Shown piece after piece: positions 27,000 to 38,466 of a DNA stretch of 64,000 nucleotides. Source of the stretch: Massilia sp. Root335 (lineage in GTDB: Bacteria > Pseudomonadota > Gammaproteobacteria > Burkholderiales > Burkholderiaceae_D); contig NZ_LMCY01000005.1 of assembly GCF_001425685.1 (NCBI RefSeq), positions 271 through 64,270 of the forward strand. The letters run 5' to 3'. Both the position numbers and the translations under genes were made by a program. Under the pieces are notes generated by a model. That model was given only the letters and a program-made list of their open reading frames with translations, was not told the origin of the DNA and ran no database searches. The stretch's first letter is position 1. Every line of letters starts with the position of its first letter.

Positions 27000-28124
27000 A
27001 TGACGGACATCGCCACGGCAGACGCCTTTCGCACGATTGCCGAACTGGGCGGCGACCTGGCCTTCATTCTCGATTGCGCCACCCGGCGGCCCGCATACGT
27101 CAGCCCCGGTGTCGACGAGATGCTCGGCTATTCCATCGCCGACATCCGCGCGCAGCTGGAGAATGGCGGCGACGGTCCGCTGGCGGTCCTGTGCGCCGGC
27201 TTGCCCGAGCGCCTGGCCCGGTTTGCCGCCGGCGACGGTTCGCGCCTGCGCGTGATGCGCGAGTTCGACCTGCGCCGGCCGGACGGGAGCGAGGTGGCCG
27301 TCGAGGTGATCTCGACCCTGGCGCTGGACGACGGCGGTCAGCCGCAGGCGCTGCTGGGCCTCGTGCGCGACGTGTCCGCGCGGCGCGAGCGGGAGCGCGA
27401 GCGCAAGCGTTTCGCCAGCATGCTGAACCACGAATTCCGCACGCCGCTGTCGACCATCGACGGCGCCATCCAGCGGTTGGAAGCCTTGTGCACGAAGGCC
27501 GACGAGGCGACGCGTCAGCGCTACCGCAAGATCGCCACGGCAACGGACCGCCTGATCGCGATGCTGGACGATTATCTGTCGCCGGAGCGCATGGCCGCGC
27601 TCGGCAGCCAGCGGCGCGAGAATACGGTGGGGCCGCGCCTGTTGCTGGAAGAACTGGTGGCGCAGGCGCGCGTGGCCGGGCGTCCCGTGACGCTGGCGGC
27701 GGGCGAGTTGCCGGCAACGCTGCGCGGCGAACCGTCCGGCCTGCGGCTGGCGCTCAAGGTTTTATTGGACAATGCCTTGCGCTACACGCCGGCCGGCACG
27801 ACGCTGCACGCGACGGGACGGCGGGTCGACGGCGGCATCGAACTGGCGTTGCGTGACGAGGGCGCCGCCGTGCCGCCGGGCGACGTCGGCCGCATCTTCG
27901 ACAAAGGCTATCGCGGCGCGAACGCGGAGGGCATCGCGGGCAGCGGTCTCGGGCTGTACATGGCCCGCTCCGTCGTTGAAGTGCATGGCGGCAGCTTGAC
28001 ATATGCATGTCATCCCGAGGGGGGCGCCGAATTCAGGCTATGGCTACCGGTACAGGAAAGCGGGGCAAAAGCTCTTGCTTCCGGATTGACCAGCAGTGAT
28101 AATCGGAATGGCGACCGGGGTTAG
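27000..28124 (+). CDS. Soluble PAS-domain sensor histidine kinase
   Basis: A 374-residue kinase. Residues about 10-125 form a PAS domain (DLAFILDCATRRPAYVSPGV at its start, ending ALLGLVRDVSARRER). A charged linker leads to the HisKA H-box MLNHEFRTPLSTIDG with phosphorylation site H144, then an HATPase domain with N-box LKVLLDNALRYTP and G2 box GSGLGLYMARS. No membrane segment is present, so it senses something in the cytosol, perhaps redox, light or a ligand bound by the PAS fold. GGAAAG precedes the start. The response regulator gene follows after 60 bases. Confidence 0.9.
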   Translation: MTDIATADAFRTIAELGGDLAFILDCATRRPAYVSPGVDEMLGYSIADIRAQLENGGDGPLAVLCAGLPERLARFAAGDGSRLRVMREFDLRRPDGSEVAVEVISTLALDDGGQPQALLGLVRDVSARRERERERKRFASMLNHEFRTPLSTIDGAIQRLEALCTKADEATRQRYRKIATATDRLIAMLDDYLSPERMAALGSQRRENTVGPRLLLEELVAQARVAGRPVTLAAGELPATLRGEPSGLRLALKVLLDNALRYTPAGTTLHATGRRVDGGIELALRDEGAAVPPGDVGRIFDKGYRGANAEGIAGSGLGLYMARSVVEVHGGSLTYACHPEGGAEFRLWLPVQESGAKALASGLTSSDNRNGDRG

Positions 28125-28184
28125 CCGCCCGACAACGGAAGGCACAAGACCTGCCCGAGGCCGGGAAATACGAAACAAGGAAAC

Positions 28185-28877
28185 ATGGCAAAACCCATGA
28201 CGCAAATACTGATTGTTGAAGACAATGGCGAATACGCAGGCGACATGGCCGATTTCCTCAAGGAACTCGGCCATGAGGTCACGATCGCGACCACCGCCAG
28301 CGACATGTGGGCCGCGCTGACGCGCACGCCGGCGGCCGTGGTCGTGCTCGACCTGGGCCTGCCCGACGAGGATGGATTCAATGTGATCCCGCGGATGCGC
28401 CAGCTGTATCCCGAAATCGGACTGCTGGTGCTGACGGGCCGGGTGGCGTTCGACAACCGCATCCTCGGCCTGCGCCTCGGCGCCGACCATTATTTGACCA
28501 AGCCGATCAAGTTTCCGGAACTGGCCGCCCACATCGAGGCGCTGGACCGCCGCGTGCGTCCGTCCGAGCCGGCACCCACGCCGAGCAAGTGGACCCTGCG
28601 CGTCTCTGCCCGCCAGCTGGAGCTGATGGGCAAGGTGATCGACCTGACGGAAAAAGAGTGCAATTTCCTGCACCTGCTGACCATCAACACCCGGCCCGTA
28701 CCGCGCCAGGTGATCGTGGCCGGCATGGGCGGCGACGACCCGGACGCCAGCCGCCGCGTCGACATGCTCGTCTACCGCCTGCGCAAGAAGGCGCGGACGG
28801 GCCTCGGCCAGGACCTGCCGCTGCGCAGCGCATACGGCGAAGGCTACAGCCTGTCGGCCGGGTTCACGCTGGCCTGA
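28185..28877 (+). CDS. OmpR-like response regulator
   Basis: A 230-residue protein with a receiver domain (about residues 6-125): acidic pair ED at 12-13, phospho-acceptor D56 in VVVLDLGLPDEDG, and K in LTKPIK. A winged-helix output domain follows (about 130-228, WTLRVSARQLELMGKVIDLT, then RRVDMLVYRLRKKA and YGEGYSL). It is the partner of the kinase at 27000. The start at 28185 has AAGGAAAC just upstream; an ATG four codons later is possible. A palindrome with T-rich tail lies 45 bases after the stop. The regulon is not known. Confidence 0.92.
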   Translation: MAKPMTQILIVEDNGEYAGDMADFLKELGHEVTIATTASDMWAALTRTPAAVVVLDLGLPDEDGFNVIPRMRQLYPEIGLLVLTGRVAFDNRILGLRLGADHYLTKPIKFPELAAHIEALDRRVRPSEPAPTPSKWTLRVSARQLELMGKVIDLTEKECNFLHLLTINTRPVPRQVIVAGMGGDDPDASRRVDMLVYRLRKKARTGLGQDLPLRSAYGEGYSLSAGFTLA

Positions 28878-28921
28878 TTATCAGGGACAGGGTCGTCCGG
28901 GACCGGTTGCTGCTTGTAAAT

Positions 28922-28949
28922 AAATGGGGACAATGCAGGTCCCCATTTT
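28922..28949 (+). terminator. Palindrome after the response regulator, RAYT-linked
   Basis: AAATGGGGAC and GTCCCCATTT form a perfect 10-bp stem with a 7-base loop, followed by TTA. It can serve as a terminator for the two-component operon. GGGGACA recurs at 28969-28975 and TGTCCCC at 29802-29808, flanking the RAYT gene, so it may instead be a REP-like element mobilised by that transposase. Confidence 0.6.
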
Positions 28950-29025
28950 AACGTCTGCGAATTTAATCGGGGACAGAGCGGGGTGGTTGCGCTAGAATCG
29001 CGTTTTCGACGCTTTACACGACGCC

Positions 29026-29733
29026 ATGGCCCGCCAACCCCGCCTGATCCTGCCGAACCAGCCGCACCTGATCATCCAGCGCGGCAACGACAACCAGCTG
29101 ATCTTCCGCGACGACGACGATCACGAGCGCTTCCTCGGCTGGCTGAAGGAGTGCGCCCGTTTCTACAAGGTGGCCGTGCACGCTTACGTGCTGATGCCGG
29201 ACCACGTCATCATCCTGGCCACGCCCGCCAACGAGACGGGGTTGGCCCTCATGATGCAGAAGGTCGGCCGCTATTACGTTCCCTGGTTCAACAGCCGGCA
29301 TGGCCGGACGGGCACCCTGTTCCAGGGCCGTTTTCGCACGTCTCTCGTCGATGCCGCCGCCTACCTGCTGGCCTGCACCCGCTACCTCGAACTCGCACCG
29401 GTGCAGGCCGGACTGGCGTCGGCGCCCTACGAATACCGCTGGTCCAGCTATGCCCACCATGCGGGCATCCGGCCGGATCCGCTCGTCACCGAACACATGC
29501 TGTACTGGGGCCTGGGCAACACGCCGTTCCAGCGCGAAGCGGCCTATATCGAATTCGTGCAGCAGGGCTATGGCAGCGACGAAGGGGGATTGATCGCGAC
29601 GGCATTGAGCAAAGGCTGGCCGGTCGGCTCGCATGCGTTCAAGGCCGAGCTGGAGGTCAGGACGAAACGCCAGATCCTGCCGGCCAAGCGGGGGCGGCCG
29701 TTCAAGGTCAAGGACACCGCCGCGGCCGATTGA
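29026..29733 (+). mobile_element. RAYT-type (REP-associated tyrosine) transposase with altered HUH motif
   Basis: A 235-residue protein of the IS200/IS605 Y1-transposase-related RAYT family. RGNDNQLIFRDDDD near residues 19-32, MPDHVIILATP (57-67), GTLFQGRFRTSLVD and TRYLELAPVQAG with the candidate nucleophile Y120 follow family order. In normal members the metal-binding HUH motif reads H-V-H; here it is H60-V61-I62, so the second histidine is missing. A 70-residue C-terminal extension with a basic tail (KRGRPFKVKD) is present. It stands alone between palindromes with GGGGACA repeats. It is likely a domesticated or inactive copy. Confidence 0.85.
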
Positions 29734-29932
29734 ATCCACCGTTCGTCGCGCCGGGCCGGCCAATCGCGTCCGCGACGTCCTGAAATCGTCCTCATTCACT
29801 ATGTCCCCAATTGTTTTTAACCGTTAAAAAAGCTGATTTAATTCGACTCCGACCCTAATTGTTGTCATTGATGTTTACTGAAGTCTGTTTTATTCTCGGC
29901 CTTCAATATCTTCAAAATGCAGCGGAGCCCCC
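29734..29932. other. Intergenic region RAYT-gltB with a GGGGACA-type inverted copy
   Basis: The 199 bases include ATGTCCCCAATT at about 29800 (inverse of the GGGGACA units upstream of the RAYT gene), AACCGTTAAAAAAGC, and an AT-rich stretch before gltB that probably carries its promoter. No gene was recognised. Confidence 0.5.
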
Positions 29933-32900
29933 ATGATTGCCCAAGGTTTGTACGATCCCGCCAATGAACACGACGCCTGCGGCGTCGGTTTCGTCGCCCA
30001 TATCAAGGGCAACAAGAGCCATTCCATTGTTGAACAGGGTCTGTTGATCCTGAAGAACCTGGACCACCGGGGCGCCGTCGGCGCCGATGCCCTGATGGGC
30101 GACGGCGCGGGCATCCTGATCCAGATCCCCGACCAGTTCTACCGCGACGAGATGGCCAAGCAGGGCATCGAACTGCCGCCGCCGGGCGAATATGGCGTGG
30201 GCATGGTCTTCCTGCCGAAGGAAAACGCGTCGCGCATCGCCTGCGAACAGGAAATCGAGCGCGCCGTGCGCGCCGAAGGCCAGGTCGTGCTGGGCTGGCG
30301 CAACGTGCCGGTGGACGACGCCATGCCGATGTCGCCGACCGTCCGCGCCAAGGAACCGGTCATCCGCCAGATCTTCATCGGCCGCGGCCCGGACGTGATG
30401 GTCACCGATGCGCTCGAGCGCAAGCTGTACGTGATCCGCAAATCGTCGGGCCACGCGATCCAGGCGCTGAAGCTGAACCACGGCAAGGAATTCTTCGTGC
30501 CGTCGATGTCGGCGCGCACCGTCGTCTACAAAGGCCTGCTGCTGGCGGACCAGGTCGGCGTGTACTACAAGGACCTGCAGGACCCGCGCTGCGTGTCGGC
30601 CCTGGCCCTCGTGCACCAGCGCTTCTCGACCAACACCTTCCCGGAGTGGCCGCTGGCCCACCCGTACCGCCTGCTCGCGCACAACGGCGAGATCAACACC
30701 GTCAAGGGCAACTTCAACTGGACCCGCGCGCGCGAAGGCGTCATGAAGTCGGCCGTGCTGGGCGACGACCTGAACAAACTGTTCCCGCTGATCTATGAAG
30801 GCCAGTCGGACACCGCCTGCTTCGACAACGCGCTCGAACTGCTGGTCATGGCCGGCTACCCGATCGCCCAGGCGATGATGATGATGATCCCGGAAGCCTG
30901 GGAAAACCACGCGACGATGGACGAGAACCGCCGCGCGTTCTACGAATACCACGCCGCGATGATGGAACCGTGGGACGGCCCCGCCGCCATGGCCTTCACC
31001 GACGGCCGCCACATCGGCGGTACGCTGGACCGCAACGGCCTGCGTCCGGCCCGTTACATCGTCACCGACGACGACCTGGTCGTGATGGCGTCGGAATCGG
31101 GCACGCTGCCGATTCCCGAATCGCGCATCGTCAAGAAATGGCGTCTGCAGCCGGGCAAGATGTTCCTCATCGACCTGGAAGCCGGCCGCATCATCGACGA
31201 CAAGGAACTGAAGGACACCTACTCGAACGCCAAGCCCTATAAGGCATGGATCAAGTCGGTGCGCATCAAGCTCAACGAAATCAAGCTGTCGGAAAGCCAG
31301 CTGTCGCAGAACCGTGCGAAGGATGCGCAGGGCGAGAAGGCGGCCATTTCCCTGCTGGACCGCCAGCAGGCGTTCGGCTACACCCAGGAAGACCTGAAAT
31401 TCCTGATGGCCCCGATGGCCGTGCTGGGCGAGGAAGCCACCGGCTCGATGGGTAACGACTCGCCGCTGGCGGTCATGTCGAACAAGCTGAAGCCGCTGTA
31501 CTCGTACTTCAAGCAGCTGTTCGCCCAGGTCACGAACCCGCCGATCGACCCGATCCGCGAAGCGATGGTGATGTCGCTCGTGTCGTTCATCGGTCCGAAG
31601 CCGAACCTGCTGGACACGAACAACGTGAACCCGCCGATGCGCCTCGAAGTGTCGCAGCCGATCATCGGCTTCGACGACATGGCACGCCTGCGCAACATCA
31701 GCCTGCACACCGGCGGCAAGTTCAAGTCGTATGAACTGAACATCAGCTACCCGGTCGCCTGGGGCAAGGAAGGCATCGAAGCGTCGCTGGCCTCGCTGTG
31801 CGCGGAAGCCGTCGACGCGGTGAAATCGGGCCACAACATCCTGATCGTCTCGGACCGTAACCTCAACGCCGACCAGGTCGCGATCCCCGCGCTGCTGGCG
31901 ACGTCCGCGATCCACCAGCACCTCGTGCAGCGCGGCCTGCGCGCATCGACGGGCCTCGTCGTGGAAACCGGTTCGGCGCGCGAGACGCACCACTTCGCGC
32001 TGCTGGCCGGCTACGGCGCGGAAGCCGTGCACCCGTACCTGGCGCTGGAAACGCTGGTCGACCTGGCGCACACGCTGCCGCACGAGATGGCCGCCGACAA
32101 GGCGATCACCAACTACACGAAGGCGGTCGGCAAGGGCCTCATGAAGGTGATGTCGAAGATGGGCATCTCGACCTACATGTCGTACTGCGGCGCCCAGATC
32201 TTCGAAGCCATCGGCCTGAACAAGTCGCTGGTCGACAAATACTTCCGCGGCACGTCGTCGACGGTGGAAGGCATCGGCCTGTTCGAAGTGGCCGAGGAAG
32301 CGCTGCGCCTGCATGCGCAGGCCTTCGGCAAGGACCCGGTCCTGGCCCACTCGCTGGACGTCGGCGGCGAATACGCCTTCCGCGTGCGCGGCGAAGACCA
32401 CCTGTGGACCCCGGACGCCATCGCCAAGCTGCAGCACTCGACCCGCGCCAACAACTTCAGCACGTACAAAGAGTACGCGCAGATCATCAACGACCAGAGC
32501 CGCCGTCACCTGACGCTGCGCGGCCTGATGGAATTCAAGATCGATCCGGCCAAGGCGATCCCGCTGGACGAAGTCGAGCCGGCCAAGGACATCGTCAAGC
32601 GTTTCGCCACCGGCGCGATGTCGCTGGGCTCGATCTCGACCGAAGCGCACGCCACGCTGGCCATCGCCATGAACCGCATCGGCGGCAAGAGCAACACCGG
32701 CGAAGGCGGCGAGGACCCGGCGCGCTACATGGGCGAGTTCAAGGGCATCAAGATCGCCAAGGGCGAGTCGCTGGCGTCGATCCTGGGCAAGGACCGCGTC
32801 GTCGCCGACATCCCGCTGCTGGAAGGCGATTCGCTGCGTTCGAAGATCAAGCAGGTGGCATCGGGCCGTTTCGGCGTGACCGCCGAATACCTGGCGTCCG

Positions 32901-34648
32901 CCGACCAGATCCAGATCAAGATGGCGCAGGGCGCCAAGCCGGGCGAAGGCGGCCAGCTGCCGGGCCACAAGGTGTCCGAGTACATCGCATCGCTGCGCTT
33001 CTCGGTGCCGGGCGTGGGCCTGATCTCGCCGCCGCCGCACCACGACATCTACTCGATCGAAGACCTGGCGCAGCTGATCCACGACCTCAAGAACGCGAAC
33101 CCGCACGCATCGATTTCGGTGAAGCTGGTGTCGGAAGTGGGTATCGGCACGGTCGCCGCCGGCGTCTCGAAGGCGAAGGCCGACCACGTCGTCGTCGCCG
33201 GCCATGACGGCGGCACCGGCGCATCGCCGCTGTCGTCGGTGAAGCACGCCGGTACGCCGTGGGAACTGGGCCTCGCCGAGACCCAGCAGACCCTCGTGCT
33301 GAACGGCCTGCGCAGCCGCATCCGCGTCCAGGCCGACGGCCAGATGCGTACCGGCCGCGACGTCGTCATCGCCGCCCTGCTGGGCGCGGACGAAATCGGC
33401 TTCGCGACGGCACCGCTCGTCGTCGAAGGCTGCATCATGATGCGCAAGTGCCACCTGAACACCTGCCCGGTGGGCGTGGCGACCCAGGACCCGGAACTGC
33501 GCGCCAAGTTCTCGGGCAAGCCGGAACACGTCGTGAACTACTTCTTCTTCGTCGCCGAAGAAGCGCGCCAGATCATGGCCCAGCTGGGCATCCGCACCTT
33601 CGACGAACTGATCGGCCGCGCCGACCTGCTGGATAAATCGAAGGCCGTCGGCCACTGGAAAGCGCAAGGCCTGGATTTCTCGAACATCTTCTATCAGCCG
33701 AAGGTGGACGACAAACGCCAGCTGCTGCACACGGAAGTCCAGGACCACGGCCTGGACAAGGCCCTGGACCACAAGCTGATCGCGCAGGCCAAGGCCGCGC
33801 TGGAGAAGGGCGAGCGCGTCTCGTTCATCTCGCCGGTGAAGAACGTCAACCGCACGGTCGGCACGATGCTGTCGGGCGAAGTCGCCAAGCGCTACGGCCA
33901 TGCCGGCCTGCCGGACGACACGATCCACATCCAGCTGCAGGGCACCGCGGGCCAGTCGGCCGGCGCGTTCCTGGCGGCGGGCATCACGCTGGACCTGGTG
34001 GGCGAAGGCAACGACTACGTCGGCAAGGGCCTGTCGGGCGGCCGCATCATCGTGCGTCCGAACACGGAGTTCCGCGGCTGGGCCGTCGACAACATCATCG
34101 TCGGCAACACGGTGCTGTACGGCGCGATCGCCGGCGAAGCCTTCCTGAACGGCGTGGCCGGCGAGCGTTTCGCGGTGCGTAACTCGGGTGCGACGGCGAT
34201 CGTCGAAGGCGTGGGCGACCACGGCTGCGAATACATGACCGGCGGCACCGTCGTCGTGCTGGGCGACACCGGCCGCAACTTCGCGGCGGGCATGTCGGGC
34301 GGCGTGGCGTACGTCTACGATCCGAAGGGCGAGTTCGAGCAGAAGTGCAATACCGCGATGGTGGCACTGGAGAGCGTGCAGTCGACCAAGGAACAGAGCG
34401 ACAAGGCCAGCTGGCACAGCCAGACCCGCAACGGCGAGCGCGAGTCGGACGAAGCGATCCTGAAGCGCCTGATCGAGCGTCACTTCAAGCACACCGGATC
34501 GACCCGTGCGCGCAACCTGCTGGACGACTGGGCCAACAGCCGCAGCAAGTTCGTCAAGGTCTTCCCGACCGAGTACAAGCGCGCGCTGGAAGAGATGCAC
34601 AACAGCAGCATGGAAGAAGCCAACGACAAGATCGAACTGGCTGCCTGA
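29933..34648 (+). CDS. gltB: Glutamate synthase (NADPH) large subunit
   Basis: A 1571-residue full-length GltB. The class II amidotransferase domain begins after a 15-residue propeptide with catalytic C16 (EHDACGVGF). The central domain is followed by the FMN-binding synthase domain with [15 protein letters not shown] and the [3Fe-4S] cysteines C1167, C1173 and C1178 ([15 protein letters not shown]). The C-terminal GXGXG beta-helix carries repeated G-x-x-G-x-G units ([14 protein letters not shown]). It makes two glutamates from glutamine and 2-oxoglutarate together with GltD, 188 bases downstream. Composition and codon use match the chromosome core. Confidence 0.97.
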   Translation: MIAQGLYDPANEHDACGVGFVAHIKGNKSHSIVEQGLLILKNLDHRGAVGADALMGDGAGILIQIPDQFYRDEMAKQGIELPPPGEYGVGMVFLPKENASRIACEQEIERAVRAEGQVVLGWRNVPVDDAMPMSPTVRAKEPVIRQIFIGRGPDVMVTDALERKLYVIRKSSGHAIQALKLNHGKEFFVPSMSARTVVYKGLLLADQVGVYYKDLQDPRCVSALALVHQRFSTNTFPEWPLAHPYRLLAHNGEINTVKGNFNWTRAREGVMKSAVLGDDLNKLFPLIYEGQSDTACFDNALELLVMAGYPIAQAMMMMIPEAWENHATMDENRRAFYEYHAAMMEPWDGPAAMAFTDGRHIGGTLDRNGLRPARYIVTDDDLVVMASESGTLPIPESRIVKKWRLQPGKMFLIDLEAGRIIDDKELKDTYSNAKPYKAWIKSVRIKLNEIKLSESQLSQNRAKDAQGEKAAISLLDRQQAFGYTQEDLKFLMAPMAVLGEEATGSMGNDSPLAVMSNKLKPLYSYFKQLFAQVTNPPIDPIREAMVMSLVSFIGPKPNLLDTNNVNPPMRLEVSQPIIGFDDMARLRNISLHTGGKFKSYELNISYPVAWGKEGIEASLASLCAEAVDAVKSGHNILIVSDRNLNADQVAIPALLATSAIHQHLVQRGLRASTGLVVETGSARETHHFALLAGYGAEAVHPYLALETLVDLAHTLPHEMAADKAITNYTKAVGKGLMKVMSKMGISTYMSYCGAQIFEAIGLNKSLVDKYFRGTSSTVEGIGLFEVAEEALRLHAQAFGKDPVLAHSLDVGGEYAFRVRGEDHLWTPDAIAKLQHSTRANNFSTYKEYAQIINDQSRRHLTLRGLMEFKIDPAKAIPLDEVEPAKDIVKRFATGAMSLGSISTEAHATLAIAMNRIGGKSNTGEGGEDPARYMGEFKGIKIAKGESLASILGKDRVVADIPLLEGDSLRSKIKQVASGRFGVTAEYLASADQIQIKMAQGAKPGEGGQLPGHKVSEYIASLRFSVPGVGLISPPPHHDIYSIEDLAQLIHDLKNANPHASISVKLVSEVGIGTVAAGVSKAKADHVVVAGHDGGTGASPLSSVKHAGTPWELGLAETQQTLVLNGLRSRIRVQADGQMRTGRDVVIAALLGADEIGFATAPLVVEGCIMMRKCHLNTCPVGVATQDPELRAKFSGKPEHVVNYFFFVAEEARQIMAQLGIRTFDELIGRADLLDKSKAVGHWKAQGLDFSNIFYQPKVDDKRQLLHTEVQDHGLDKALDHKLIAQAKAALEKGERVSFISPVKNVNRTVGTMLSGEVAKRYGHAGLPDDTIHIQLQGTAGQSAGAFLAAGITLDLVGEGNDYVGKGLSGGRIIVRPNTEFRGWAVDNIIVGNTVLYGAIAGEAFLNGVAGERFAVRNSGATAIVEGVGDHGCEYMTGGTVVVLGDTGRNFAAGMSGGVAYVYDPKGEFEQKCNTAMVALESVQSTKEQSDKASWHSQTRNGERESDEAILKRLIERHFKHTGSTRARNLLDDWANSRSKFVKVFPTEYKRALEEMHNSSMEEANDKIELAA

Positions 34649-34672
34649 TGCCGCAACGGCTGCGTGCCTGCT

Positions 34673-34774
34673 GAACTTGGGCCCCCGCCTGCGCGGGGGC
34701 GACGGAACAAACTTAGCGTTCATTATCACCGTTAGCGTTTGAACGTCGTTCCCGCGGAGGCGGGAATCCAAGTT
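34673..34774. repeat. Dispersed inverted repeat, family A (copy 2)
   Basis: Left arm AACTTGGGCCCCCGCCTGCG and right arm CCCGCGGAGGCGGGAATCCA face each other across a 37-base centre, with AACTTGG at one end and CCAAGTT at the other as terminal inverted repeats. The element separates gltB from gltD, so it either lies within a transcript or reduces read-through between the two subunits. Confidence 0.8.
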
Positions 34775-34836
34775 GAGTGACCGAAGCCACGCGCTTCGCA
34801 TCTCTTTAGACCGAACCGAAAACGATAGGAATACAA

Positions 34837-36300
<1,464 letters not shown>

Positions 36301-36326
36301 TCGCCGACCGGCGCGCTCGACCCCGG

Positions 36327-36366
36327 ACACCCTGCAACGCTTCGGCTTGCAGGGTGTTTTTATTTT
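36327..36366 (+). terminator. Intrinsic terminator of gltBD
   Basis: An 11-bp stem (ACACCCTGCAA/TTGCAGGGTGT) with a 9-base loop is followed by TTTTTATTTT, 26 bases after the gltD stop. Confidence 0.93.
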
Positions 36367-36423
36367 GATATTATTGTTCGACTAACGAACGTATTCCTTT
36401 CGAAGTGGCCACCATGGAGGCGT

Positions 36424-37362
36424 ATGCATCCCATGCAGCGGACCGCCAACCGGCGCGCAATGGCGATTGCGCTACTGCTTCATCTGTTGTTGTTGCTCGC
36501 CCTCCTGCGCTGGCGGTCCCGGCCGCCCGAACCATCCGTGCCCCCGGTGCGCAGCACGGTCGTCATGATCAGGCTGCCCAAGCCGCCGGTAAAAAAGATC
36601 CCCAAACCCGCCGCTGCCGGCATCAAGCTCGCCGCGCGTCCCAGCGTCGGGTTGCCGACCGCCAGGACGATCGAACGCCAGCTGGCGACCGCGCCCAAGC
36701 TCGACGTCGAGCCCCAGTTGAGCCGCATCGCGGTGACTGCCCCGCTTCCGAACCTGGCGGCGATCGACGTCGCGGCGACGACGGTCGGCACCGGCGGCAC
36801 CGGTAGCGCGGGGGCCGGCGCCGGATCGACCGGCAGCGGCAGCGGCGGCACCGGCAACCTGTTCGAGGAATGCGCGGACGCGCCCGGCCGGCCGATGGTG
36901 GCCGACGTGTATCGCCTGCCGTCGCGGACCGACTCGGTGGCGGCGATGCGCCAGCGTACGCCGGTCAAGCGCGTGTGCCTGTCCCAGCTCGACATCACGC
37001 CGCGCTCGTTCCGCGAGGGCTTCCCGGGCCTGGGCACGTTGGTCGAATGGTTCGGCCTCGACATCCGTTTTAACGTCAATATCGCCCAGGCCGGCACGTG
37101 GGACCTGGCGCTGGTGTCCGACGACGGCGCGATCCTCAGCATCGACGATGCGGACGTCATCGACAACGACGGCGTGCACGGACCGACGGCGCGGCTCGCG
37201 CGCGTCAGGCTGCCCGGCGGCGTCCGTCATTTCCGCGTGCGCTACTTCCAGGGGCCGCGCGAGCAGATCGCACTCGTCCTGGTATGGAGAAAGCAGGGGG
37301 AGAAGGACTTCGACTACATTCCCGGCAGCCTCCTCGGCCGTTCCGCCATGCCAGCCCGATGA
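36424..37362 (+). CDS. Membrane-anchored PA14-like domain protein
   Basis: A 312-residue protein with one N-terminal membrane segment (about residues 13-29, AIALLLHLLLLLALL), a proline-rich basic stretch (PKPPVKKIPKPAA) like the linker of TonB proteins, and a Gly/Ser/Thr-rich linker (about 120-145). The C-terminal domain (about 150-300) has hallmarks of PA14: GLDIRFNVNIAQAGTWDLAL, VSDDGAILSIDDADVIDND and VRYFQGPREQIALVLVW. PA14 domains often bind carbohydrate. The domain probably faces the periplasm. GGAGG lies 3 bases before the ATG. No partner gene is adjacent, so its role is open. Confidence 0.72.
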   Translation: MHPMQRTANRRAMAIALLLHLLLLLALLRWRSRPPEPSVPPVRSTVVMIRLPKPPVKKIPKPAAAGIKLAARPSVGLPTARTIERQLATAPKLDVEPQLSRIAVTAPLPNLAAIDVAATTVGTGGTGSAGAGAGSTGSGSGGTGNLFEECADAPGRPMVADVYRLPSRTDSVAAMRQRTPVKRVCLSQLDITPRSFREGFPGLGTLVEWFGLDIRFNVNIAQAGTWDLALVSDDGAILSIDDADVIDNDGVHGPTARLARVRLPGGVRHFRVRYFQGPREQIALVLVWRKQGEKDFDYIPGSLLGRSAMPAR

Positions 37363-37405
37363 AACTGCTAGCATGCGGTTTCTGACCAATTCATGGAGAC
37401 AACGG

Positions 37406-38305
37406 ATGGATATCGGCTACGTGGGCCTGGGCGGCATGGGACATGCCATGGCCAGCAACCTGATTAGTAAAGGCCACACGCTGCGCGTCTGGAACCGCTC
37501 GCCGGGCAAGGCGGCCGACCTCGTCGCGCAAGGTGCGATGCGCGTCGACCATCCCGGCCAGGCGGTCGCCAGCGACGGCATCGTGTTCACGATGGTGGCG
37601 GATGACGCCGCGCTGGACCAGGTCGTCGGCGGGCCGGACGGCATCGCCGCCAGGCTGGGGCCGGGCGGCATCCACGTGTCGATGAGCACGGTCTCTCCCG
37701 AGACGACGCAACGCCTCGCCGCCCTGCACGCCGAGCGCGGCGCCGCGTTCATCGCGGCGCCCGTGTTCGGCCGTCCGGTCGCGGCGGCGTCCGCCATGCT
37801 GTTCATCCTGTGCGCAGGTGACGCCGCCGCGCGCGCACGCGTGCTGCCGCTGCTCGCGACGATGGGCCAGCGCGTGTTCGAGCTGGGCCCCGACCCCGTG
37901 TCCGCCAGCATCGTCAAACTGGGCGGCAATTTCATGATCATGGGCGTCATCGAGGCGATGGCGGAAGCGGCGACCCTGTGCGAAAAATACGGCGTGCCGC
38001 GCACGGCCATGATGGACGTGATGACGCAATCCATTTTCGCGACGCCCTTGTACGTCAACTACGGCAAGTTGATCGCGCAGCACGACTACGCCAATCCCGG
38101 TTTCAAATTGTCGCTGGGGCTCAAGGATGCGAAGCTCGTGCTGGGCGCCGCCAGCAACGCGCGCGTGCCGATGCCGCTGGCCAGCATGATGCACGACCGT
38201 TTTCTGTCCGCGCTGGCGAAGGATCGCGGCGAGCTCGATTGGACCGCGGCCGCGCTGAACGTGTCGGAAGAGGCGGGGCTACGTTCTCCACTTTCGCGGC
38301 CATAG
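37406..38305 (+). CDS. NAD(P)-dependent dehydrogenase, 3-hydroxyisobutyrate dehydrogenase family
   Basis: A 299-residue beta-hydroxyacid dehydrogenase: the Rossmann motif GYVGLGGMGHAMASNL at residues 4-19, the substrate-binding motif APVFGRPVAAASA (118-130) and catalytic K171 in VKLGGNFMIMG. It would oxidise a 3-hydroxy acid or reduce a related semialdehyde such as glyoxylate. The end is odd. The coding sequence reaches VSEEAGLRS and then adds PLSRP, while a second copy of the same nine codons followed directly by a stop lies at 41297-41326. The original C-terminus was probably replaced when the T6SS island entered here. ATG at 37406 is set by the motif. Confidence 0.9.
   Translation: MDIGYVGLGGMGHAMASNLISKGHTLRVWNRSPGKAADLVAQGAMRVDHPGQAVASDGIVFTMVADDAALDQVVGGPDGIAARLGPGGIHVSMSTVSPETTQRLAALHAERGAAFIAAPVFGRPVAAASAMLFILCAGDAAARARVLPLLATMGQRVFELGPDPVSASIVKLGGNFMIMGVIEAMAEAATLCEKYGVPRTAMMDVMTQSIFATPLYVNYGKLIAQHDYANPGFKLSLGLKDAKLVLGAASNARVPMPLASMMHDRFLSALAKDRGELDWTAAALNVSEEAGLRSPLSRP
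38261..38283 (+). repeat. Left direct repeat of the T6SS island (3' end of dehydrogenase gene)
   Basis: GTGTCGGAAGAGGCGGG is identical to 41297-41313; over 23 bases the two copies differ at two positions, both third codon positions. Here it is inside the dehydrogenase frame and encodes VSEEAGLR. It marks the left edge of the inserted segment. Confidence 0.8.
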
Positions 38306-38339
38306 TTTCCCGATACGGGCAGCCAGCCTGTCACATCCG

Positions 38340-38373
38340 CGGGCGTCGATCACATCGGCGCCCGTTTTTTTTT
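38340..38373 (+). terminator. Intrinsic terminator after the dehydrogenase gene
   Basis: CGGGCGTCGAT and ATCGGCGCCCG form a stem with one G-T pair and a 3-base loop, followed by nine T. It ends the dehydrogenase transcript before the PAAR gene and lies within the segment bounded by the direct repeats. Confidence 0.9.
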
Positions 38374-38466
38374 GCGAGCCATCAAGCCCCGTTCAGTTCA
38401 ATCACGCGACGATACGGCCTTGCGCAAAGTAAATCTTTACGACAAGATTGTTAAAAAAGGAAACAT

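Noticed and set aside
29912..34801. 1629-codon antisense frame over gltB
   Set aside because: Low-complexity His/Arg/Val-rich translation and full overlap with gltB; a GC-driven artefact.
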